Assembly: GCF_052857255.1 (NCBI RefSeq)
Contig: NC_135500.1
Coordinates: forward strand, 159,121,689 to 159,185,688
Source: Amblyomma americanum
Taxonomy: Eukaryota; Arthropoda; Arachnida; Ixodida; Ixodidae
Length of the DNA: 64,000 nucleotides
Reading direction: 5' to 3'
Every line of letters starts with the position of its first letter. Within the stretch, counting starts at the first letter, position 1. The notes beneath the pieces were generated by a model. The model was not told where the DNA came from, made no database searches, and saw only the letters and a program-made list of their open reading frames with translations. Shown here piece after piece: positions 39,901 to 54,100 of this stretch. A program made the translations under genes and the position numbers.

Positions 39901-42024
39901 AACAACGAAGCAAACAAAGGTAGTTATGCACGAAAATTTTCTTAACGTTCGTCTGCTGCTGCTCTTTTCCCGATTGAATTCAAATGTCAAACAAACGAAC
40001 CGAACAAAAATATCATAACGGGCATTTCTTTTTGATTTAAAGAACAAAATTTTTCGCTAAGCTCTAAAATTACACAACTAGTTGACTTTCGCGGCGTCTA
40101 CCACAATAGTTCTCACAAAAAACCTACTTTTTATTTGATCTCCAGCAGTGTTTTGAAGCACCTAATGCGAGTGGGCAGATGACTTCGTTTAATACTCTAT
40201 CACATAGAATAATTTAATGTTTGCTTGAGAGGAACACTAGTGCTATACAGTTGGGCACTCCTACAAATTTTCTTGTCCCAGCTTACATTCTGTTTGTTAT
40301 TCCACATCTGCGCATCAAGAATTCATTACCTGTAATAAATGACCGACAATATTTGAAGGTGTAAAGCGCACCATGAATTTGCATTACGGTAAGAAACAGT
40401 TAAAGCTTCGAGACAAGCATCTTTAAGCCTTCTGTTATCTGCCATATGCCATGATGATGCACTAAAATAAAGGTGCTTTGCATATATTCATGTATACTGC
40501 ATTACTGTTCGTTTTATACTTCAGTGCCTAAAGCAGCAATTTTTTAAGCATGATGTTAACGTAAAGAACATTCTGAATTTTAAATTATTATGTGCACGCT
40601 GTTATGTGTTTGTCACACAGAAGCTGTATTCTCGCATGACGTAAACTGAGTCTTATGAATAAGGTAAGGGTGAGATACTTACAAAAGGCGACACTGTGGT
40701 GAATTCCGCCCCAGATAGAGCGCCACGGGGTCCTCGTTTTCAACGACCCCGAGAACCTACTCACCTGAAAAGAGAAAAACAAATTACCGCTTAGGTATAC
40801 AGGAAAAAACAAAACAAAAATAGTGGGCATTTATGGATAATTTTTTTTTCTTGCAATAAAGGCAACATCATCGAGCGTTTTTATCATGCTGTGCCATGTT
40901 GCTAGAAAATTTACAATACTTGGTCACAAATAGAAGTACACTTGGACCTTGAAAAGGCGGATAGCTTTACCCGGAAACTAAGTGATGTTTTCACAGAAGA
41001 AACACCACATTAGCTCCTTATAACAGCAACAAACAGCACGTACAATTTGTAGTCCTTCGTCGGAGGAACTAATAGAAAAAAGCAATGGCATGCTACTCTT
41101 TGCGCTGTCTCAGGGCTTAAACATGTACAAGGTGAAATCCATTGCGCTGCATGATCTAGTTAACATGAGCGGAAAAAATCACAGTCAATCCCGAAGTAAA
41201 CGTTTTTTGGGCCCACAAGAAAGACGAATCTACGGTTAGCTGACGAAGAAAATATGCCGAGTCACTCACTCCTGCACAAGTTTGTTTTGTCGTGGAAACG
41301 AAGTTTCGTCCTCTCTATATTTCCTCTACACCATATTCATCGTCATCGTCTCTTGTATCTCTACGGCACTCATTGCTCGCTTGCGTGATGTATTACTCGG
41401 CCAGCAAAGATGACTCCGCCGAAAGGCTTGTCCGCCAGTTGCAAGTGCATAGAGTGGAGTGCTCTCGACAACCTAATTACCTCACAACTGCACGGACGTA
41501 GTGCGTTTGCCCTGGATCAGGCCAATTGCTTCTCTCTTGCCACATGCACTCGCCCGTCGGTACAAGCTGGACTGCCATATAGCCGGGTAATTAGTGCGCG
41601 TGTCCGATGTAACTTGTGTGCCACTGGCTCGCTATCTGCAGGCATCAGAAGGCGTAATATATTTGGCGGCGTACTAGCCAGCGTCAGAAATTTCGAAAGC
41701 ATGGCACCCACAATCCTACAGGCGCACAAGCAAAGGTGCACTCATCTCAGCTAGGTCAATGCTACCTCTCACTGGAAGTCATGACTAAAACTTCTCAACA
41801 GCATGGCAGATAGAACGCCGCAAGCGATTGGAGGCCTGCTTTATGTCGATATTTTAAAAGATAATATAAATTCTGCGGGCTACCGTAATGTTTCCTCTTT
41901 TTTCAGTAGTTTCAGCAGTTCGTAATTTTTGTCTAGTGTGCTTGGTACATTTCGAGCGAAAATAGGCAAAAGTGTAACAAAAATTGGAGACTTTATTGGC
42001 GCGCATTTATTGAACATCAGCCTT

Positions 42025-42162
<138 letters not shown>

Positions 42163-45100
42163 TTGCGTCTAATGCTTTTATTTGATGTTTGTGTCTTCAA
42201 TGGGGTAAAATGGAAGACTAATAAGAGAAGCTAACGATTAGCCTCTGCAGCCAGGCACACGTGAACTAATCAAGCAGATATGGTAAACAAGTAAGAAATT
42301 ATTTTGCACTTTTTTACTTCGGCAGGCTACGCCCAAATGTTCTTCGTGCCGAAAATAAATAATATTTTAAGAAGACGCTGAGATACACTGCTCGCTAATG
42401 GGATGACGACTTTGTATACACAACGTTTTAATGGCTTTAACCAAAAATCTTGCTAGCAGGATTGTTTTAATCGCTTTCTTTACTTTGGAATGCAGGAATG
42501 CATGGCGATTTACTCCAAGATCGTAATAGTGATTAGTTTCTTCATCGCATCTGATGTAAGTAATTTTCTCGTCTATTTCCAATTGTATCGATGTCATGTA
42601 TTGCATATTGACATGTTGAATTGCCGCGCGACATTTCAGAGCAGTGGTTTTTGTTACTGAGATCTTTTTCTCTGTGACTTTTTATTTATTTATTTTCTCA
42701 CCGCTATAATTTTGTACTTTTTGATGTTCAATATGTGATCATGCTTTCTGCATATGCATGTGCGGATTCGCTGCCAGTTGGGCTCTGCCGTTCAAGACCT
42801 ACAAGGCTATACCAGCCAAGGTGCTTGCGCATTTTCTTTGTAGTTGGCGCAAGAAATTAATACTGTTATTTTTAAACAGTATTTGGAGATAAAAAGCTAT
42901 TTACATGCTGTCCATGCACACCGTGGCTGCTGATGTCATCTTTCGAACATAATTGGCAGGATAGCCCGGGGTGCTTATTCTTTACTCTTAACCATGGTAA
43001 GCGTAGCTTAAGTGTAAGATACCGTGATTTAGCGGTGCATTTGCTGCAAATCATAAAGCGCCTGTACACAGACTAACTGTGCTGGAAAATATCAATCTTC
43101 ATGGCTAGTTTTAATCCTTTCAACGAGGCTGCCCACGGCTTACCGGAGCCCTTGCATCTTCTACCTCTACAAAATTCCTTTTTGATGTTCTCATTTTAAA
43201 ACCAGCACTGCAAAGACCACACTTCCAACAGCCCGGCTGCCACTTCAGGCCACACTAATTCATACAATTCCCAACAAATTTGATCCTTTCGTGGCCGTAA
43301 AATTTTGGAGCTTGTTTGCCGTCTTTGGAAGACCAACAGAAATTCCCAAGGTCCCTGTCGGTTCTGCCCAAGGAGATAAAGAAAGAAAAAGTAACGTCAG
43401 AACCACGTAAATGGTTCCTCGGGCGTGTAAAGGCCTCTCCCCTATTGTTGAAATCGATGGCTTTTTTTCAGTAGTGTGGCTCGTGGAATGCGCAAGCTGA
43501 GGAAAGACTGGCTCCAGCTTCTCTGTGACGCTGACATCGCTGTGGTTTCACTCTCTTCTTTCTACATCATTCATGCAAGACACGCGGCCGCTTGCAGAGA
43601 CTAGAAAAAAGGCCCCGACATCTTGAGATCAGATCCGCACTGACCTCTTTCCGAGCAAGCTTGTAGTTTATCTATTCTATTCTCACTGTGAACATCTGGA
43701 AGCACTACGTTTTTCTTTTAGCAGAAAATGTTTCTAGGCACCACATTTAAAATTAGTGTTGCTGCTATCTTTAGCTCGTGCAGCTGCAAAGTATCTTTAT
43801 TTCCGCTTTTCCGTAGAGGAACGCCAAGCAACATAACTTAGTTGTGCATCTTTTCCTGCCCTTCCTCACTGTGCGAAAAGAACGGAAAACTAGTAAAAGC
43901 GGCTGTGCAAACATAATGGACGTGTGTATCTCTGACGTCAGTGCTTATATCTGAGACATGAGTTTGAATACATTCTAGACCGTCCAGGCTATTTTTGCAT
44001 GATGCTAATTTCGATTGTCTTGAGAAAGAACAAATATATTTCTCTCCATATGAAACTTTTTCGAACAATAACAAAAGGCACACTTTTTGTAACATGGCAA
44101 TTTTTATGAGGCATGTAGAGAGATATTTTCAAAAGTATTAAGGTTTCCGCTGAAAGTTGCGTGTGTAACTCTGTAAGGAACCGATGCTAGCTCATGAATC
44201 CGTTTCGGCTTTCTGTATACAGCGGCAGTTTTCAATTTCGCAACATTTGTAGTCCTTGTTTGGTTTTTAGTAGAGCTTGTTCTTTTTTTAGCAGATTTTT
44301 TGCAATAGGTTTAGGTCTCCGTCATAATGCTATAAAAATAAAAAAGTACCTAACTTGGAGCCTGAATGATTTAGCCCAATCAGACTCTTTTGCTCAAGCT
44401 TACACCTTGTACTGAGCTCCCGACAGAATTTTTGGGCAAAAAAAGGGGTTAACAACTTTGGTAACCTCCGTTAAACGTCGCAAATATAAATTCTTGGTAA
44501 GAGCGTTAAGGTTGTGCCTATGGCCGCATTCGCAGAAACTGGCATGAAGGTCATAAAAACGACATCAAATAGAAAGTTGTTGAGTGCATGAGGGATAGGT
44601 ACAAAACGGTATACTTACGAGAGGTTTAGTGTCAGGAGGCTGTGGAAGGACCCTCAGAACATTATTAGTAAAATGGAAACAAATAAACAAGCTGTAAACG
44701 AATTAGTTCTACAAAATCAGGGCGCGGAATATAGCTTTTGTTTTCTGTGCAAGCTTCCTGTGCTTTTTTCTGCCTTCTTTCCACGGGTAATAACTATGTT
44801 GCTCCCTAATAGAAGCCTCTATCAAAAACTGATTTTGTTTTCACGCTTCGTGGTTCTTCTTTTCTTGTGCTAATTATTCATGGAGCCCGACGAAGAACAC
44901 AAGCTAACAGAGGACCTCGCATACGTCAGAGAACCCGGTTTTAGATATTGCACCTGTTTTCTACAGGTAGTATACGTGCTTATTAGTGATGACCCGGTAT
45001 TGTCGAAATCTGGCCGTGGATACCTCGCAAGGATTGTTCAATCACCTTATTGAAGATTGGAAGCACGTCTGAATGAAATTAAAGCGCAGTCACGCGAACC

Positions 45101-48100
45101 TCGAGCGCAGGCATGCAAGAACGAACGTCCCATTCCTTCTGCTTTTCCGGTCATGTGTCTATATGGCTTTATTCAAGATGAGTCAAACCAATAAGACTAA
45201 CGTTTTTAGTCTTTACCCTCAGAATCACACTCCTCTCCTGGGGATCACAGTTATGTACATTCTGCTGCTTTGGGCTCTAGAAGTCAACCTTTCTCTTTTA
45301 CGAAGTTTCTCAATTTATATTACTTTCATCTTCTTCTAACATTCCCATCATAGGCGGCCGCTTTATGTTTAAGTTGCCCAAAAACGTCTTAAGTTAACGA
45401 CCCTTGGCATTGTGTTCGATTTAAGGCGGCGGAGCATCGTCATATGAGCAGCTGCATATGGCACACGCCTCACATATGGTTGGAATGCGGAGCGAGTGAG
45501 TGGCGTGGGGCGTCACACGTGCTTAGCTTGGCTTCGCCAACGCGGCACGAGATTGGTACTGACAGGCCAATGCTAGGCCAAGCGCACGGAGCCTCATAGT
45601 CCGGTGGAACATCTTCGCCGGTCGCCGAAATGGTGGCGTTGGTTTATTGGAACGCCCGGAAGGTCTGGAATGCTTGTCGGCTCTGGACTGACCGCCCTTG
45701 GCACGCGGAAGAAGCTGTAGTCGCTATCGGTTTTCCTCAGGATTGACTGCTTCTCTGACGACCTTTCTTAGTAGACGCGTATTTCATATGCCTGCAGCAT
45801 TTCCGCCCGCCTAACCACGGATATTGCGATGCCCACTTTCCGGGCTACTGCCGCTAGCAGTGAAGACAGAATGAACGCACAACTCATGGCTAGCTTTTGT
45901 GAGCGTGGCTGCTCCGTAAGTTTCGTATAAAAAGAAATTATTATTGAGCGTCTTCAAAGCACCCTCCAGCCGTCTTTTGCTTGTACTGTTGTACTACTGG
46001 CTTACAATTACAGCAAGTTAGAGCAATTATGAGGAAACGGCGTCACAAAAAGCCACGCAAGTCATGTCATTTAAACAGAAGCAGGATGCGATTCGAGGTG
46101 TTGTTCGCTATAAATTGGCAGCCTATCCAATTGTCGTGCGAGAACAGAAGGGAGGTAGTACATATACACTACGAGTATTTTGGCTCAGTGACGTGATCTC
46201 TGCTATTATGGGAAGGGGTAAAAATTCGTCTCGGTGGCTTAGTGGGTACTACTTTAGGCTCCTGAGACCAATCTCACGTGTTCGATCTCCGTCCCAACGC
46301 CTCGAATTCGGCAGAAAAGGTGTCAGAAAGGACTTTTTGCTAAGCTTTCAGCACGTGTGAAAGAAATTCAGGTAGTCGAAATTATTCCGTACTTATAACG
46401 ATGACAAGAGTGGCAGTGCCCTGTGTTACCATGGAACGTAAAAACACCCCTAAAAACAGCTCACATCAGGCAAAGTGCGGGATAAAATAAACATGCTAAT
46501 GTAATACACTTTTCATGGAATACACAAGAAGGAGATCTTTGCAGTAGATTAAAATGACACTGAGCCCCAAATAAAGAGCCTGCATTGATAGATTACCTCT
46601 CTGTAACTAGAAAAAGAAAACGTTAACTGAAAGCAGAGCTTAATTAGAAAAGGAAAGAAAAATATGACAAGAAATGAAAATCAAATAGCCGAGCGTAAGG
46701 AGAGATTCTTTGCCGCTTTCTGTATTCTAAGCAAAGCCGCCACTTACTTCAAAATGATGGCCATGGAGTCCACTTCAGTAAAGATATCACAAGCTCGAAT
46801 CAAGTTGTGGAATTGTTTATAAATCATAATTTCTCGACAGGAAATTAGTCCTTAGATGCCGGGCAAACACCAACACGACCAGGAAGACCCAAAGAATAGA
46901 CTTGTAGAAAGAACGAAGTTGGGATGGAGTATTCCTAAGCCTCCTTTTAGGTTCTCCTAATTTGACCGGCTGCGGCGGTTCAATTGCGATGGAGGCGAAA
47001 TTCTTCCTGTGTATTGTGCGATGTCAGCGCATGTTCAAGAACCCCAGGTGGTCTAAATTTCCGAATCCATTCACTACGACGTCCCTCATAGCCTTAGTCG
47101 CTTTGCGACGTTAAACCCCCATAAACCGTAAGCTATAAAGTAATAGGCATTATACATTTTCGATAGGCGTACATGCAATTTCCTGCGACGCTGTAGAGAG
47201 AAAATAAACGTGTAGTTAGGGTTAGCAGATATTGGTTCTTCAAACTTGGACATTTATTTTGTCAGCCCAATAACAGATTACCTTGAAAAGATTCCTAGAC
47301 TCCAGGCCACAATGCACATGGTTTTAGTTGCTTCAAGAAAGCAAGGAAGCATTACTATTCACGGTGAGATGTCGTGACGTCTTTAGTCGGCTAAATTGAC
47401 AGATGAGCTAGGCTTCAAGGCGCATGGCATCTGCGATGTCACACAGCCTGAAAGCGCTTGTCCGCGAGTGCAATTTCATGTGCGAAACTTTTGCATTCAA
47501 TGTTAGTCGCCGTTGCGGATGTCTTAACGGAGATTTCCGTCTTTTTTTCCGGCATAAAAAAGGAACAGGAAAGATGGGAGTAGGGGACACCTTTTGTTCT
47601 TGCAAAACTTCGCCGGCTCCGGTGCTTATTTTTGTTTGTTCTGAGTTGACGATTGGCCGAAAAATGTGTATGGTGCTTTCCAGTTTCGCATAGAGATGTC
47701 CAATACAATGAAAATTTGGGTCCGGAAATGTGACGTTTGCTGGAAGTGCTTCTGCATTAAGAATAGAGATATGCATGGGAGGGATCGCATTTCCTTGCTT
47801 GTTGCTCGTGCCTGTACCATAGTTAACATTGTGTGGCTAAAGCAAAAAGTTGCATGTATATCACACAGACTTTATCACTCTTGAAACTTCTGTGTTTCAG
47901 AAGTTTTCACATATGTTCGTCATGATTTGGCTATAAACTTAAATATCTTCGTACAACTTCGAATATGCTTGCAGTAATTCGTCGTGAAACAATTAAGACA
48001 AGAAAGAAAAACGAGAAGAAATATGAATGGGTAGATCTTCTGCTTACGCTATGGCAATCAGTTAGATCCAACAGAGTTCCAGTGAAATATTTTCAAACCG

Positions 48101-51100
48101 TTTCTTCTCTTCAGCCACTTGAAGAAGCTGACTTTGACGAGGCGACAAAGTTGAGAAATACTTTTTGGGAAAGCCATCTTATGAAAGACGTCAAGAATGG
48201 AAGATTATAAAAAAAACTCAATTCTCTGTTTACTTGCGTGTGGGCAGCTTGTTTTTAACCGAGCGGCAAGGTTGCAACTGCATAATATCAGTCAACGTGA
48301 AATGCACGCGTATTGATTTCCAGGGGCTGTATTGAATCAGGACCCACTATTCATTTTCTATTTCGAATGTTTTTGGTCTTCTGGCATTGTTCACTGTTGT
48401 TCATTGACATAGCTATGGTTTTCAAGCGTTCATGAGAAGCGAACAGACAAGTGCTTCATTGGCAACCAAGCCTCACCTTTGGATACATGTGGCAGCAAGT
48501 TGTAAGCCGGTGCGTGCGGTGAGTGGCGAAGGCTATCCTCGACGTGAGGACGAGCTACCTTGTGATTTTCCTGTTTGGCCGCTTGCAGTTTTAAACTGTT
48601 GTTCTATTTAAATCACACCGATTGAAATAGAAATATAGGTTGTGTATCTCTATAAAATGCGGCGCCATAAAGCCTAAATAAATTTAGGCAAATATGTTTA
48701 TCATAAACAAAATATAAATTCATTTTATTATTTTTATGAATGCTGTCAACCCTCATCTGAGGGTCATTGCAGGGAGGGAAGAGAATAAAAGGAAAAAATG
48801 CATATATACACAAGAATCAACAAGCCTTTTCGAGCATTCAATACAAGAGAGCAAAAAAGAGCAACACAAATCACACCGCAGTAGAGCCACCAACTATAAA
48901 ACAGAAATTTGGACAGCCATTTACACGTGCATACACAGGAATTCAATGCCTAGACAGAGTCACCAAGTTCATTCACGCATTTATTTTTTAACACAAAATT
49001 AAAAATTATTTGAGCTCGGCATAGTAAATGTCAACTGAAAAACCTTCACTCTGAAGTGAATTTTTTAATTGCGACTATGTTGGAAAAGAATGAGCTTATG
49101 TGTTTTTGCATGAATAACGAACTAAAACTAAAATGGCGATCAACAAATTAGATGATTCTGCCAATTTTTTGCAGTCAAAAGGTTACAGGCTACACTGAAG
49201 TAAACCGAGCCATCAGCTGGTGCCGCTACACGTCCGGTTTTTGGCAATAACTCGGCGGAAGAGTCAGCTGCCATCGGTCTGTCTGTTCAAGGCAGTTTCT
49301 GCCACCGTGCACGAAGGCTGCTTCCTTAACGCTCCGCATCCTCCTGCCTGCCTCACACCGCGCTCTCTGCCGCTGCCGGATTGCCTTTTTCAGCGACGGT
49401 CTCAGGCAGCAGGGCATCGTGGCATTATATTGCCATCCATGAAGCAATACGCAATTCGCACCGGCGATATTGCCCACCACTAGCAAAAGCGTCTCCGACA
49501 GCCACCAGATCGCAAAGAAAAAAGCAGCCAGCCGCGAGGGAAAGGATCATCAGAAAATATAGCTCGCTTAGAAACAAGCTATGTGCAACCCAAGGAATGT
49601 CGGCAGGTTGCCTTGATGCACTACGGAGCACGAAGCTTAACAGTTCGTAGGAGTTTTATTATTTTATTAGCAGCTTTCAAGGCTTTTTTTAGATGTGAGA
49701 ACACATGTAAAGAGCCCCTGTGGTTAAAGCGAAAAATACTTATGAGGGTGTGCGCCACAAAGCTGCACTGTAACGTCAAAACAATATAATACTTTTGCCT
49801 TTTTGAAACTTCAAAAGCGCAAAAAAAGTTTGATTTCTGTTGGCAATATTTATTTTGCGGTGGAAGTGCTTCGTATGCCTGTAGTGTTTTTTTGTTCCTC
49901 TCATGGGTGCGAAGTATGTTCTGCGAGCATGCCACTCACCGGTCCTCAGCCTGCAAAGTATGCACGAATGCATAAAATAAACCAAACCTTGACACCTTGC
50001 TGATAGATTACCAAGAACATTATCGCTATAATTCCGGTTGGATTCACTCGAGGAAGAATCTTTCTGGCTTATTTCTTTCATTGATAGGTTCCTCATGCTG
50101 CTCAACCAGAGGTAACGGTCCGCAATGCCGTAATAGAGGCACAATATGAAGTTTATTTCTTTGGGGTCTGCTCAAACGAGCTTTTCTTTATTTTGTTGCT
50201 CTTTGGTTTACACTCTGCTCATTAGGTCTTTTATTCGTACGCTTCTTGAAGCTGGCGATGCAGGCGGCATAAGGTACCTACAAGCCACACCAGAAGGAGA
50301 AACGAAATGGTGATAATAATCAAGGTGAGCAGTACTAGATGCAGTGTCCGGAGCACATACATTGTTTTCTGTCTCATAGCGCTAATGGAAGATCGCAATT
50401 GCGAACAAATCAAATTTTACACGGATGGAAGATTTCGTGCGGTTCCCATTGGTGACGCAGAAATGCGTACGGGGCCTACGTTCCTTCAAAACAGATTTAT
50501 AGAAGCCCTGACCAGGACTCGTATCTGAGAGTACGGACCTGTTTCGAGCTGAAACATGGTGAAACGGGCCCCGTTTTGCGCTCAGTACGAAGACACCAGA
50601 CAGACTCTTAACATAAGAGGCCGATGCCACTTAGATTTCGAGATCGCGAATGTACGGTGACAAAACAGTCTTCAATACGTCCACAATGATCGTAGAAATA
50701 GACTCTGCAAGGAAAAAAAAGACCATAGCTTATGTGCTCGTCTGTATCAATGAGTGACGAACAACCTGCAGGGAGGAGTGAAAGTAACAACGTAGGTTGT
50801 TACTAAGTTGTTACTTAGGTTATACTCAATCACTTCCTAACTGAAACAAGCTCATTGAGCTTGGCGCATGATGGCCTTAGTTTCTTATGTGCCATAAAAC
50901 ACAACGCAACACAGAAACAAGCTCAGTTTGCTTCATGGCAAACTACATAGAGCATGAAACAAATCTCCCCAGCGTGTGCTATTTTCTGCATCTCCAAGTA
51001 GAAGCACCAGCAGCAAAAATAAGACAACACGCCAAATAACTGATTAGCAAGACCTTAATCAGTGCGCAAAAAAAAGAACACGCCCTTTGTTTTGTACGAT

Positions 51101-54100
51101 TTTCTCGGCATATTTTCCTATGCTCTATATCTTCTTCGCTATATTTGCACTTGACTTTAAGCTGATTGCTTAACCTGTGTTCCAATATTTAGAAGGTTTA
51201 ATCAGAAGTAATGTTGGGCGGCTGTGCTCCGCTGACTATGAGCGACGCGTAATGCAGTATTACGCTATGAACATACGTGCCAGAATTCATACGTAGCAAA
51301 GATTTCAATCGCTATGAGGCACAACCAAACAACACGCGCTGAAAAAAATTGCTGTACTGACAAAAATGTCGGTGTTCTTCAGACTGCCCATTAATTGAAG
51401 AGAACAACGGGACCTACCGAGAGCCTCCTAGGAGAAGCGGCGCACTTACACATGAACCGTTTAGCTGCAGTCGCAATTTCTACGCTTGATATAAGTACCC
51501 AAACTGCGAAACAAGCCAGGAAATAACGAAAAATATTTGCTCACATGGCTCCCACTATGTGTCGCGTGCTGCCGAACGCTCAGATGCACAGTGGGAATTT
51601 CAGATGCTCGGTACAGTTCATTGATTAGCTATGGCCGCCGGAAAGAGATGCTGTGAACGCAAGGGAGCAATTTATAGGTCAGATTTTTCGGCTAGGAAGA
51701 AACGTTGGCCATGATTATCACCGTGCAGGGGCAGAATATCTCATGACACTCAATGTTTCGCCAAAATAAAAGTTGAAAATATAAGAACTCCGTTGGATGG
51801 TGCTCGATAGTGGTGACGAACAGATGGTGTCAGGTAATAATCTTAAGAAAAACTTTTTGAGGTGCGCAGAGACGATAAACAAGCATGATACATTGACTCA
51901 GAGTGAGAACCGTACATCGAATAAAGCAAAAAAAAAACGAAGCAAGCGTAGCTAACTGGCGAGCGCGCAAGACTGGTGGCGAGAGGTTAATAGTTCAAAC
52001 TGGTGAAGAAATTTCTCCTTTTTCTTTTGTGTACTGTATTATTGCCATTTAAAGCTCTCTACTTTTTTTAAACAAACCTTGATTTTCTCGCTCAGGTATA
52101 AGCGTCGCATAGAAATACGGGTCATAGTGTATATACCATGAAGAATTTTTGTGGGGAAAGTACTGTTCAATAATCTCGTTTGGCCGTGTAGTTTCCATAA
52201 ACTGCATATGACTTCCTGTAAGAAACCAGCTAAACACCGTACTTTATCCACAGGTTATGTAGATAAAAATTCAACAAGAAATGACAGTTTGGTTCCGCTA
52301 AACTCCACTTATTCTAATCACGACTAGGGCTGGTGCCTGGAAATACGGGACGCTTTAGTCAGCGCTGATATAAATAAGCTTCTCTGCTTACTTCAACATT
52401 AAAAATGAATCTAGAATGCTTTCTTTACAACAATAAATCCGAAACAATGTCCAGATGAAGAACAGAGGAAATGACAAAGAGCAAAGGAGACGGAAGTGTT
52501 TTATTGTCACCGGAAACCGTAAATAAGACGAAGAAGAAGGATGCGAAGAAATTCCCCTGGGCGTCGTAAACCGGGCACCTTACCTGCACACGCGGTTTCT
52601 GACTGTCCTATCACTCATGCCATGGTCACGCGAAAACAAACTGCGCAGGGGTGCGTTCAGTGATAAATGTTCCATGCTTCGGGTGGACTTCCTCTTCCTA
52701 TTTATAACTTCCTGCATTTCACCTGCGGGTCTTAAGTGAAAAGGCTAAGGCGCTAAGATTTGCTTGGAACTGGCCAACGTGTGGGGCAGACTCACCCCGA
52801 GAAAAGGACATGGAGTAATCTCAAGTACAGGAACGATGAACGTTTTCAAGGAAAACAGTGCAGAATGATGTTGGTTATTTGGGGGAAATAAATAGATTCA
52901 ATTGATTCATTCTGTAGAATATTCGACTTTCTTCACAGCTGTAGGCTACAGTTATCAACATTGCCGTGTTCTGGAGCCGTTTTGCAAGGCAGCGGCAAAC
53001 GTTTTCCAGAGTTAACTGTCGCAAGAAGCAGTTGCAACACGAAAGAATGAACAAACTGTGAAAACGGTTACAGTACTGCGAACAAGTCTTTCGAAAGAAA
53101 CGCAGTTATGGGCAGGCTATGGCAAAAAAAAATGTACGCACACGAATGTCAAAGTATAAACAAACGGAGGAAGAGTGGCAGGTTAGCTGTTCGGACTGAA
53201 TGAATAATCCACAGATTCACAGAACGTGAGCCACCATTCATTAAACGAAATAGGCGATGGGTGCCCTGTTTCCAGTAAAGAACTAGGTATGTTTTTTTTA
53301 GCACTTTATGAATCTGTTTTTATTCTGCAAAAAATTATTGTAATCAACGTACTCCTTATTATAAATACAAGAAATCGCAAAGATAATAATGTTGTTAGAC
53401 ATTATCTTATTTGATATTTACTGCAAACCCAGATATTTGTCATTTTTGTGTTTTCTAGACTCAATGGCCATGCACTGCTTGACGTTTAACTCACTTCTTT
53501 TCTTCTCTTATGCGCAGAAAACGCGAATATCGCCTACGTCGACCAACAAACTATTAATGCGGAAGCAATATATGGTTATATCGCGACAGCAAAAAGTGTC
53601 TGCAAAATTTTTCCCTCACGATTATGTCGTTCTGTTGGCATAAATGCTCAAAAGACTCAGTCCCTTCGGTATAGCGCGAGTAGATCTTGAAATGGTAAAA
53701 GTTTGGTTGATTAAATGTACTTGTTAATTAATAAATTGAAAGCATGAATATGATGCTGTGTATGATGCAGGTCTTGTGTTACTGATTCAACGAAAAACAA
53801 TGTACATGCATGAGAAGGCTTACTTAGTATTAAAACATCAAACAATAAAGAAATAAGAATAAAAAAACGAAAAAGAAAGGAATGAAAAAGAAACAGTAAG
53901 AAATAAAGATAGCAAGAAAAATTACAAAACTAACACTGATAAAAAATAAAAAAATGAGGGGGGAAAGAGAAGAAAGGGAAAGGCTGTCGCATTTCCGCTC
54001 TTGATTAGTATTAAGTGAAATCCTGTAATATTTATCAAGTATTTCTTCGTCTTTTTATTATATTTTTACGCCCCGCTGCTTTCGCTTGTGGCGACAGTTA